A stretch of 64,000 nt of DNA, taken from the NCBI GenBank assembly GCA_028551475.1, contig CM052354.1, forward strand, positions 19,367,258 to 19,431,257, in the 5' to 3' direction. Shown here piece by piece: positions 1 through 11,500 of this stretch (its first letter is position 1; each line of letters starts with the position of its first letter). The position numbers were made by a program, and so were the translations under genes. This stretch comes from Casuarina equisetifolia (lineage: Eukaryota > Streptophyta > Magnoliopsida > Fagales > Casuarinaceae). A model generated the notes under the pieces. The model had not been told where the DNA came from. It worked only from the letters and a program-made list of their open reading frames with translations, and made no database searches.

Positions 1-1293
1 TCAACCACGTAAGTCCCTGATGCAACCCCGCCATAACACAAACGTATACAACAACAGTGACAATCTATCATGACTCACAAATTTCATATAAAAAAAATAT
101 ACATCAACAACAACTTAGAAAAGAAGAGGTAAGGAGAGAAAAAAAAAAAAAATCCATGAAGCACAGGAGATATCAAGTTTGGCGAATTTGGCATCCGAAA
201 GGTCAGCAAAAAACAATGCCACAAAGTATGAAAGATAATGTAAAAAAGATAAAGGAGATTTGAGCCATTTGGGCTCCACCAAAACGCCTAAAAGTTGCTA
301 AATCTGGGCATGTAAAAAGTTCTTTTAAGACCTCCCATACGGACACAGGAAAAAAATACACACACAGGGGAAAAGGAGGACGGGACCCAATTGGCTCACC
401 ATGAAAGCCGCTTTTACGGGCACGCTTGCCGCCGGAGATTGTGCAAGAACTGAAACCATAACTACCGCAGTGGCTTACAACTAAGCTCATCTACAAAAGT
501 TTCAAAGGAAGTTCCAAATTAACAAAAAGAAAAGAAAACGAAAAGTAACCTCAGTTAAGCTTAGCTTTCTCGGCAACCAAACAAAGGGCAGACGAATCTG
601 CAAAACTTTAGAGAGAGAGAGAGAGTAGTCTACTTTGAACTATTTCGCTAGGCAACGATAATGAGCAATGATGCGGTTCAGATTATTTCGAATGTCCTCG
701 CAGGAGTTTCTTTTCCGTGTATCTTTCTTCTTCGTGTAGCGTGTCGAAGACCAGATATTTTTCTACTTTCTTTCTCGGGACTTAATTCAGACCAGAGACG
801 TAAGTAACCGTTAAACGAGATTGGTACGGGCTTTCTCGGCCTGAAGAGCAATGGCGTCGGAGTGACCCTTAGGCCCAATTTTAATCACAACGCATTGAAT
901 CCAAAACGCGTAAAGAGGAAGGGGATGCGCAGGGGAGGTCTTGAGTGTAGTTACTCCGACCATTGCAAGAAACTGACTATGGCGGAATGATGGACTTGGG
1001 AAAATTAGATAGGGATTGATTGTGTTTTAGGTATTCACAACGGAGAACTTAAAACATCCGAGGACGACGTTCAAGTCCTTTTCCTCGATCAAAAAGGGGG
1101 ATTTCTTCAGTTTCATTTAAGAGTACCGAAGGTTTTGTTCCGAATCTAGCAAAAGAATTCAACAAATAATCACACTAAAGCTAATACACTCTGGGAATGT
1201 ATGGGGTAAATGATGCAAGACTACAAACAGGAATTGATTGTTCTGAGCTACTTCTATGATACTGTGGTCACGTAGATGGCAATTCTCTGTTCC
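1..1293. other. Intergenic flank, no gene assigned
   Basis: I see no recognisable gene. The stretch holds an A-rich tract near 140-155, a GA microsatellite near 610-627 and short open frames on the minus strand (about 203-490 and 678-878) that resemble no family I know. The part next to 1293 is probably the 3' untranslated region of the minus-strand gene that follows. A terminal exon of a gene lying further left cannot be excluded. Confidence 0.4.
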
Positions 1294-2970
1294 TCAGTCG
1301 TAAAGCGTTTTGGCGGATTGCGTTCTCAACTTTTTGCTTCCATCTTTCAAATTTTTCTCGACGAACTTGTCATTTACAGATACAGCTTTTTCCATGGCTT
1401 TAATCTTCCTGACTTTTTTCGATCTCTTCATTGGTCTTCCCTTCTTCACCTTTCTGTTTCACAAAAGAGGGTTTGTGATTAGAGGATGAGCAAATAAGAA
1501 ACAAAGGGCTCAAGAAGCAATCACATCTGAAACCAAAAAATAAAAGAGAACAGTTATAGAAAACCAGCCATTCGATGATGGGTGAGAGGATTTGTATTTA
1601 GAAATAACCAGAAAGGTTGCATATGGAAGACAACAGAGGGGATGCAGAACATGCACATCCAAAATAACCAGCCTCCTATTCCCATACTTCAAAGATGCCA
1701 TAAAACTACGGAAAAAGAAACATTAAAATCCAAAGCTACATCTGTTTTGGAGATCCAATCCAAGGCTCCCTATGCACCAGAGTTAATTGGGAAGAAAGCA
1801 GAAAAGCAGAAAAGTGAACACATCCTGTTTACGTCCATAAGCTGAAAAAGGACCCAATCACCACAGACAAGGTGAAGGACAAACTTTTAAAAAAGGGGAT
1901 GTGTTTTGAAGGTATTCTTTCACAACTGATTTATTAGGATACAGATATGAGTGGATTCTGACCCAGGTATATTCCGCATTCACATTCCCCCTAAACCACA
2001 AAAGACCAGCACACTTATGATTTCAATTTGAATCACCAAGAAACCTAGATTCCTTTGTTTTTAAGCAGAGATGAAGGAAAGCCCGTCAACAAGCTGCACC
2101 ACGAAGTAAAACTTATTTCTATTTCATCATAGAATATACACATTTCTTTCATGCCAAGTACTTATATGCTTGTTAAATTGACCCACATTCTAGTCTCAGA
2201 ACAATATACAATCAACAAGAAGTAAGTGGCACAATAACAGTCCACCCAGTTTCCTTTCAGGCCTATCTCTTGCCACACCACAATTGCTCTGCCAGTGATA
2301 GAACTAGAATAGCTATGCTTGGAAGTCTCAGACATCAGAAAAATACCCTTAAGTAATACACAAAAATTATACTCGTGATAACACATGCAGTGAACAAGCT
2401 TAACTAGAATCTCCGACATGATCCTTCACATGATATAACCAGCTGAGTGGTCTCAAGATTACAAGCAGGCATTCTTCATGATATTACTTGTCACTAGGAC
2501 TTGCTCAATCACAGATATCATGCCAACTCTCACATAAAGGGGCTTCTGAAGAATTATATTAGTGAAATTTTTCCATGCATGTCATTGAGAACTTCTAAGG
2601 GCACCATTATGCCAATTTTTTCACTGGGAATAATAACGATTTTATAGACAACTCCAGAGACAACTGAATTGCTCGTTTACTTACTTGATGTGAGCACTAG
2701 GAGCTGGACCCTTAATTACAGACTCTGACATGTCCATTGCTGCAAAAATAAATAAATGAAAAAATTAGTAAATTTTACTTCTACTCGTACAGCAAACACA
2801 CAGAATCACAAATCAAGAACAAATAACACACAAAACCAAAGACCCCCTTTTGTTCCTTTCTTTTGCTCTAATGATTAAGAGGTACCTTGAGGAACGTCAT
2901 AAGCAGCGTCTTCAGCAATATCCATGGCATCGGCAGCCTTTCGCTTCTTCTTGTTCCTATTCTTCGCCAT
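1294..2970 (-). CDS. Small Lys/Arg-rich conserved plant protein, 99 aa
   Basis: Three coding exons can be joined on the minus strand: 2970-2886, 2739-2685 and 1453-1294 (85, 55 and 160 nt; 300 nt including the stop). All borders are GT-AG and the phases agree. The product starts MAKNRNKKKRKAADAMD, is strongly basic at both ends and finishes SAKTLYD. The lysine clusters near residues 5-11 and 47-62 look like nuclear or nucleolar localisation signals. I recall similar short plant proteins annotated only as uncharacterised, so the function is unknown. The second intron is about 1.2 kb, longer than the whole coding sequence, so single-frame searches would miss the gene. The start is the first ATG of the exon and is followed directly by the basic block. 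Confidence in the exon chain is good; a nuclear role is inference. Confidence 0.8.
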
Positions 2971-4302
2971 CGCCGATCGCGAGGGAGAAGGACGTGGTTT
3001 TCCTTTTCTTTTGCTCTTCCGGCGAAAGGTTGAAATCAAAAACCCTAGCAATTATAAGCGAAACGTCTTGGGCCGCATTGGGTCTAGGCCCACTTAATTT
3101 CAACTTGGCCCAGGTTTCCGGTACCAAGATTAGCAAAATATGCAAACAGACCAAAGGTATTAAAGATCACAAATTCTTCATTCAAAATACAAATTTTTTG
3201 GAAATTTATGAAGCAATCAGTGGCAAGGTCTATCAGTTTAGTAATAAATTAACAAGGGCCACCAACCATTAGGTTAAAGATTCAACACTGACTGCATGTA
3301 TGAATACGTAAGTTATAAAACTAAGAAAGAAAAAGATATTTATGAAACAAACATGCATGTAACCTCTTCATGCTGGAAGAATGAAGGGGGATATGGGGGC
3401 ATTTGCCATTTAAAGGCACTCATGTTGTCGAAGCATTGAGTCTGCGGGCGTGTATCACACGTGCTTGCGCTTTTGGCAGTAGCCATGGGTGTGTCCCATC
3501 ATTGAGATTATGTTTGTGAAGAAACAGCAGCTACCTTCCAAGGCTGTTTGGAATTTTTCGTGTTGGCAACACCTGGATGGGGTTATGTCGATGGGTCCGA
3601 TTACTCAACTCGTTAGGTGTGGATTGTTTAGGATTGGGTCAGTCTTGTTTGCAAGTTTAAGAAATTCAAAAGACCTATGATGTTTACAGGGGATTGACAG
3701 AAAGATTAAGGGTTTGAAAAGAGAACGCCGGGTAAAGTGACCATCTGGGTGCAACGTGGGCTCCATAACCAAGTGAACTCAGACCTCGGCAGTGTGAAAA
3801 TGTACAGATTTTCTTCCTTTGTCTCTCTTTTTGCCATATCCTTGACTTAGTTTCTACTCAAACAGGGAATGCAAAGCGAAGGAGCTTAAAACTTTGGCAG
3901 GCTCTTTTTAGACCAGCTCTTGCCTGCACATTGTCAGAAACTTCATCCATCCTCTTGATAATGTTCAATAATTGTGGAGGTATCTTAGCACATGGCAATG
4001 CCCAAAAAGGAGGCAATCTAATGGGACTTACATATGCTCATTTGTACTAGTCGTGCTTGTCAGTTCCCTTTATCTGCGTTTCCATCCCTTGGGGCCTGTG
4101 GTTCTGGTGTCATGAAAAAACTACAATATCTTGCCCAACAACTTTACTAAAGCATCATAACCACAACAACTTGTGGGGTTATACAAAGTGAGGAGAAAAG
4201 CATCTAAATTGCCCGACCCAGAACGCGTACTCTGGAGATACATTTTTATGAGCGATTAAAAGCTTTCCTCATAAACCTAGTAATAAGAAAAATAAATTAT
4301 AT

Positions 4303-4304
<2 letters not shown>

Positions 4305-4349
<45 letters not shown>
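4305..4349. repeat. (AT)n-(GT)n compound microsatellite
   Basis: An uninterrupted AT dinucleotide run of about 32 bases passes directly into a GT run of about 13 bases. It is intergenic. Confidence 0.95.
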
Positions 4350-6812
4350 GTAGTGGATTTTGAACTTCCTTATATAGTATTAGATCTTAAGTCTCTCTTA
4401 ACACTCTTATAGATTTTCATAAGCCTGATCCATAGAAAAAATGAAACTATGTAAATGTTCAAACCCACATTGCAAGTGGACATGTTTCAATATGAATATC
4501 ATGTTTTACATTTCTAAAATATAAAGTTGTATATATTAGTTAAATGTGTACATTTTAAAGATTACAGATCTAAATTGCTGTGAACACATGCCCAGGTATA
4601 AAAACTACAGATCGCAGTGATTAATGCATGAAAATGGTTTTAGTCAACAAAAGGGAGAAACTAAATAATACAACTGGTGCATGCATTCATTATTAGAAGC
4701 CTTTTGGAAATGGAATGATTGCGTTTGGCGTAATAGTTTCGCAGGCTTTGTATAATTGCCGGTGATGCCGGCAAACCAGTTACAATATTCCGACAAACTT
4801 TGTGGTACATTGGCTTGGGGTCCATTTATGCTACATCTCATGTCGCTTAATTTGATTTAGACGATGCTAATCTACCGGAATAACGTGCATGGCACGATCC
4901 CATTTATCAGAACCCCGAGACTTGCGCGAACATCTAGATTTTAGAACTACGTGTCCATCGACTGACTGAACAATATTAGCTTATAAATTTTATTATTTTC
5001 CTCCGATTTTTTCCAAGAATCTGAGTATCATTTATTGTTACGAAAACAAAAGATTAAAAAAGTACATTAAGCGACGAAACAAAATATTACAAATTTGTTC
5101 ATTTCGTGGGTATTAGAAGATAAGAAGGACTGGGATGATGCAGGGATGACGCGTAGTTCTTTGTAGGTGTATGCCGATTGTGCTGCCCAATTCTCTAGAG
5201 AACTCTGCTTTTGTTTTTGTTCTTTATTCTTTGTTCTTTTCTTCGGAGTAGATTTATGTCTAAATCAAACTATACAGCTCTGAATGCGATGAGTAATTGA
5301 ACACACTTAAAACAGAAGTCCGCGTCACTTCATCAACACTTTTGAGTCATTGAAACATGTCTGTCATTCATGTCATGTAATATACATTGGGAACGAAGTA
5401 AGGGTAAACTTACGGACAAAGATACAGTACGATGGATCTGGGGGTAGGAAACCCAAAGGGAAAAACCCCCCGACAACGAGAGGAACTGCAAAATATGAAG
5501 AAAAAGCATGCTCTCGTGACCGAAGAAAAAGAACACACCAGATGCAAGAAGAGAAAGAATAGAAAGGTCTGCAATTAGAATATCTCCATGGGGAAGCAAC
5601 CCAGGAAGCCAACCAGAGAAAGAAGTCCTCATAGTTGGTGAAAGAAGTGGGTTACATAAGCGAAATGGCGTGCTACTCAAATCAGAATCTTACCTACTTA
5701 GATGCCTAGATTAGGGAGACAAGTAATCACAGGATTTAAACCAAAGAAGAGTAAAAAAGCCACCGAGTTCCATTTTGTAAGCGGTGGTGGTAGAATAATA
5801 GGGAGGTTTGCTGTTGTAGCATGCTATCATTGTGTCATTACCACAGCTCTCGTTAAAAGAAGAGTCCTGAGCTTTCTAGGCAGGCAATCATGGCAGGCAT
5901 TTGGTAACGCAACCAAACTGTAACAAATGGGGTCAGGGTTTCTCCTCTTTCCTGAACAAATGATAGAGGGAGTCACGATATCATGGGCTCCAAAAGCTGT
6001 TTTGGCAATGAAATTAGAAAAGGTCAAAAGAAAAAGCATTATTTCCAGTAAACACTGGGATTAGGTTTGTGGATTTTGCCTGCTCGGACCAACCGAGGAA
6101 AAGGTGGTCTTTGCTGGTTCCATTTCCTTGCAAACGAGTTATTGACTTATCCATTTGCTCCGCCTTTTTCTTCCCAAATTGCCGGGCGCCACGTTACCGT
6201 TATGATAATCTCACCCCAGTTTGAATTATCAATTCTTCTATCCACAAAATTACAAATTTAGCCTCCTCTAAAGCAGCAGCAGCTACAGAAAACGATGCTT
6301 AGAAACTGACGATCAAAGGCTGTCAAATAATCATGATTTGAGGCTGTCACGTCAAGGGGTCTATGTATATAGCCAAGATGCTTTGGCACGTAATGATACT
6401 AACTCTAATAGTTACTTTTTGCTGTTTTAACATATCTTAATCTACACAGCTACCAATTGCTAGATGGTCTACATGTGGACGCATTGAGATAATAGATTAT
6501 AAGTTGCCCGATATGAGGCTGCCACGCCGACCATAGTTCAATTTATAGGAAGGAGTTTGGTTATATACTAGAAAATCACATTTAATTCCTCAGAAGATTT
6601 CTAGGGTTTTGTATAATTTCTGTTAATGTCTTCCACGTAAAGAATTGTGGTTTGACTTTTGAGGTCTTTAATGCTTTCACTTCATTTCTCCACATCCTAT
6701 ATTGACTTGGTGACTTCAATTCTTTGTAGTGCCATCAATTAATTTCATTACATACACATCACGGGCTAAAAGGAAACTCAAATTTCACGAGAGGCCAAAT
6801 CAATTTCCCTGT

Positions 6813-6851
6813 TAAAAAAGAAAAAGAAAAAGAAAAAGAAAAAGAAAAAAA
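6813..6851. repeat. AAAAAG hexanucleotide repeat
   Basis: About six consecutive copies of AAAAAG or a close variant, lying in AT-rich intergenic DNA roughly 1.7 kb upstream of the myosin start codon. Confidence 0.9.
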
Positions 6852-8120
6852 CCCTAGAATATCCTTCCAACAAGACGAGGAGGCCATCTTTCCATGCTTG
6901 GAAAGCCATTTTCTTAAGAAATATTTGAAAATCCTATATTTAATAATAAAAAATATATATTTGAATTAATTTTTGGTTAAAATTAAACTTTTTTACAAAA
7001 TGCCTCGTATACTTCCATCTCGACAGAGGGGAAGCATTTGCGGATCTCACGGCTCATGATTGGATGTCGTTCCGCGTTCTTTCACGTAGCAACAAGACAT
7101 GCATGCAGACCAACTCTAGAAACCTCGGCGACCGTTTCCTCATCTTTCTTTTTCTTCTTAATGGTAAAAGTTAAGTGAAAATGTAATAATTTAATTGGAT
7201 TTTTAGCCTTCTAAAACTCAATTCCTTAAATTCAGAGGACACAACCGTCAACATGCAATTAACGATTCAAAGTTCCCTCCAATAATACAGTCACGCTCAC
7301 CAAATCCTGACTTTCGGATATTCTCCAAGTCGTATTCACGATTTAAAATTTCAAAAAACGGCTGACACCCACAAAAGCGAAGAGGCGCCCCGCGACAAAA
7401 CGCATTTTCTTATCCTAATACGCACGTCGACCAGCTTCCTTAGACTCCCTTCCTGCCATTTATTTATGTCACCAATAACGACCCCGCTCGTAAACATAAT
7501 TACAAACTTGCCACAAAGTACAGTATATCGCTTGGACATTAAGAGTCGGTTATACCGCAGGATAACAAATAAACGGTAATTAGTATTTTTGACAGCGAAA
7601 AAACAATCAGAGCAATTCTATTTTTATCGCGAAATGAAGCCTAAATATATCAATTTTCATCACCAAATAATGATGAAAAATGATTAATAGTTGAAGCTTT
7701 ATTCATTTGCTTTATTTAACAATTCTGTTATTGTATTTCTCGTGTATTGATTTTGGCGACGTCAAACCTTCTAAGAAGCTCCTAAAATTGAAAAGCGGCA
7801 AAAATACAAGTGGTTGTGTAACGGCGTGGAGTGGATTAGGCAGAAGGAGGTGGATTTGTAAATTTGGGGAAATATGAAGGCAAATGTGGAGCCACGCTTT
7901 TCCAAGTTCCAGCTCTCAGCTTTTCAGGTCCCAACTGTGAAGCGCCTCCGTGTTTGCTTCTGTCCGGCGCTCTCGTGCTACGCACAATATTTTATCGCTT
8001 TTCAGATCCAAACGGTTCTCACAACAAACCCCCGTATGGCGACCTACCTGAGAACGGGAATTTGAATTTTCTTCGCAAAAACTTTAAGCAACAACATCGA
8101 CGGATTTCACTCTCATTGGA

Positions 8121-8465
8121 GTAAGTTTCAAATTTTGGTTTCAGAAAACGAAATGGACCACAGTTTTCTTTCATTTTCGTTTTCATTATTTCGCCTTCTC
8201 TGTCACGGGGTTTGTTTCTCGAGAAACAACCTCAACCTCCCGTATTGACCTCCAAGTTACGCTTTTCGAGTATGAAAACCAACGGGGCCTTCTGTGTTAT
8301 TTACGCAAATGCGGTTTTGGAGTTTGTTTTATGAAGGAGTTTTTTGGAAACAAGGAAACTGGATAGTTGTTTGTATTTATCTGGACGTCGAAATTCCAGC
8401 TTATTTTCTTCTTGCGAATTTGGACTGAGGGACGGGATTCTGACTTGTTAATCATTTTTTATTAG
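8121..8465 (+). other. Probable leader intron of the myosin gene
   Basis: A good donor (GGA then GTAAGT at 8121) and a pyrimidine-rich acceptor (TTTTTTATTAG ending at 8465) lie upstream of the start codon at 8582. They would remove a 345-nt intron from the 5' untranslated region. This rests on splice signals alone; transcript data are needed. Confidence 0.4.
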
Positions 8466-8581
8466 GGTTTTCCTTGTACAATGCAGGGCTTGAATTCCTT
8501 CAAGTGAGGGGGAAATTGAGCTTTTGGGAGTGAATTTGGAGTTCGGTTTGTGAGAATTTGGTGATTTTGTCGCCGGCGACG

Positions 8582-11500
8582 ATGGCGCGGAGCTCGCTGG
8601 AGGAGATGCTGGACTCGCTGCGCCGGAGGGACGAGACCGAGAGGCCCAAGGACTTGCCGCCGGCTCTTCCGGCTCGGCCGGCGTCGAGGGCGCGGCTGCC
8701 ATCAGCGCGTCGCTCTCTGCCGAACAACTTTAAGGTTGGCGACGACGTTGTAGATGGTCCTTTGCCTGCGCATAGGGAGTTTAACGCGAAAGAGGAAGGA
8801 AAGAGGAAAGATAGCGATTTCAGGTTCAAGAGAGGGAGCTTCGGAAGCAAGAAGATGAAGAAAGATCTGAATGTGGAGTCGCCATATGCTGTGGAGGTTG
8901 AGGAGAGCAAAAATGAGCGAAGGGAGCGTTCGGAATCGGATCGCGGCTCACCGATGCAGTGCTCTTCGGCATCGAAGAGGAGGGAACTGGATTGGGACGA
9001 CAACGTCAGTTATTTCATCAAGAAGGTAATTGGGCACAAAAATGACGAGAATAAAAAGTTGGCTTCAGAGTTATTCTTTGTTGTTCCGTTAGTGCTGTTA
9101 AGGTTTGTTGATTGACAATCCGACACGGTTTAAATTTTATTCTCGTACAACTAATTGCCAGAATCGGTGCGGCTTGGGTCATAGACTATTTAAGTAGGAG
9201 TATAATCGAGATTCTTGTTGAAATATATGACCAACGTAACTTTTTTTTTTTTCTGAAAATTATTTTTGTCGTTCGTATGATATTTTTATGGGTGCCAATC
9301 TGAAGCGAGTGATGAAGAAATTGTGGAATTGTGATTAATAGCGGGCACATGGACTGTGCAGGGGTGGTTGATTTAAACCCCTGAGGTAGAATAAGACATT
9401 CAAAGTTCTCTGTTTTCCATAAGCAACAACTCAAAGTTCTCCGTTTTCCATAAGCAACAACTTGTTTTTAGTTCTGTGATTTTGTTTTTGATACATTAGT
9501 TACGGCACCTTGTGAACCAAAAGATGTACTCAGGTGTGGTAAGTGCGCTAAAGATTACGTTTTAGATTTAATTGATATAAAATTTATAAGTCTAAACAAG
9601 GTTTATATATTGTCAAGATGCTGAAGTTTCTTACTTTTGAAGTGAATCATTCATTTGATGCTCGGTCCGGCACTGAACTGGTTCCTAAAGTGGTTGAAAT
9701 TTTAGTGATGAATGTGTTCTGTGTGAATTCTGCAAGTGGTCTAAGTGCTGGTGTTGATGTATTGTTTCTGAAATGTGCATAGATGCTGATGGAAATTTTC
9801 TTAGCAGAAACTTCGTGTTTGGTGTTGGCTGTCAAGTCAGCAGTGGGAGTCAGGAACAATACAATCAATTTCAGGGGATGAAGCTCTTGTTTTGCCATCC
9901 AATGGAAATGTATGTTTTATAACCTTTGGCCATTTTGGACCTCTGTTTAAAAGATCTTAAATACTTCAGTTGGTGGGTTGTACTTGCACTTAGTTTCTGC
10001 TGTTACCGTAGGTTATGAAAGTTCTCAGAGGAGAGCTCTTACCTGCAAACCCCGATATTTTAGATGGTGTGGATGATCTTATACAGCTTAGTTATTTGAA
10101 CGAGCCATCAGTACTTCACAATCTTCGGTACAGATATTCTCATGATAAGATCTATGTAAGTATGACATGGTCCTTCTGCTCATGCTTGCAAGGCCATGGC
10201 CATTTATTTATTTTTTTTGACTTGACTCTACTGTGACAGTTTTTATGTTTTCCCTTTGCAGAGCAAGGCAGGTCCAGTTTTGATTGCAGTTAATCCCTTC
10301 AAGGATGTAGAGATATATGGAAAAGATTTTGTCACAGCTTACAAGCAGAAACGCATGGACTCCCCTCATGTTTATGCTATGGTAGATGCTGCTTATACTG
10401 AGATGACAAGAGGTAAGAGAGTCCCCGTGGTTTCTTATGTGCAAGAAAAAATTGTGTCTCTTTTGTCCATATGTAAAATCTTTCTGAAGCCTTTTCCTTT
10501 TGCTATAAATTTATTTTGCAGATCAAGTAAATCAATCAATAATCATAAGGTTAGAATTTCTTAATTAAGTTTCCTTTCTACTAGAAGCTCTGTTATGGAC
10601 CATTTTCTTAATGTTCTTTAAGCTCTACTCTTCAATTGGGCTAATTCTGGTTATTGCATTGTTCTTAGCACACAGAATCATCTTTAGTTTTTTTCTTGCA
10701 GTGGGGAAAGTGGAGCTGGGAAAACTGAGACAGCTAAAATTGCAATGCGGTATTTGGCTGAGCTTGGCGGTGGAAGTTTTGGGATCGAAAATGAAATCCT
10801 TCAGACAAATAGTATACTGGAAGCATTTGGGAATGCAAAAACATCGAGGAATGGCAACTCTAGTCGATTTGTGAGTTCTTTTCTTTCTTATCTTCATTGC
10901 AGAGGAGAGTCTCAGTTTTATTCTGGTGTACATATAAAAGTTTTTGTTTGCTGTTGAATACTAAAGTTTTATAAATGTGGTAAACGACTACCCTCCCTAT
11001 TGCAGTTTACTGTTAAGGTCTTGGGTTAAGCAGTTTAGTTTACTTATATCTTATTTGTATTTGTGCAGGGGAAGTTGATTGAAATTCATTTTAGTTCATT
11101 GGGAAAGATATGTGGTGCTAAGATTCAAACCTGTAAGTATGTTTGAATTTGCTTCATAAATTATCCGTGTTATACTATTTTGTGATGTGTATTAAGTGAG
11201 ATAACTGACTTGATTGCTGTTTCAACCTCATGCCTATGTCAAATGTCAATTTACCTGCAATAATTGCGGACAGTTTTGTTAGAAAAGGTAAACTGTTGCC
11301 CCATCTCAAGTGCGGTAAACATTTATCTTATCCTGTTTTACTTCTGAAGTCCTATACATCTTCTTTGAGCAGTCGCGAGTGGTTCAACTGGTTAATGGGG
11401 AGAGGTCATACCACATCTTTTACCAACTTTGTGCTGGAGCCCCATCACTTCTTAAAGGTTGGACTTCCATTTTGGCTGATTCATGTAATTGTTACTCCAA

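Larger units (their letters stand above)
2971..8120. other. Long intergenic region with microsatellites
   Basis: I could assemble no convincing gene in this 5 kb. It contains an AT/GT compound microsatellite (4305-4349), an AAAAAG hexanucleotide run (6813-6851) and AT-rich filler. Short open frames, for example 5333-5680 on the minus strand and 5702-5923 on the plus strand, lack family similarity and plausible splice partners. The last 700-1000 bases probably include the promoter of the downstream myosin gene. The first few hundred bases are the upstream region of the 99-aa protein gene. Confidence 0.4.

Noticed and set aside
5333-5680. 115-residue minus-strand frame
   Set aside because: Leu/Ser/Phe-rich composition, overlapping open frames in other phases and no splice partners or family motif.
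8448-9003. Minus-strand open frames of 84 and 167 residues
   Set aside because: They are antisense to the GC-rich first myosin exon; the plus reading carries the family features.
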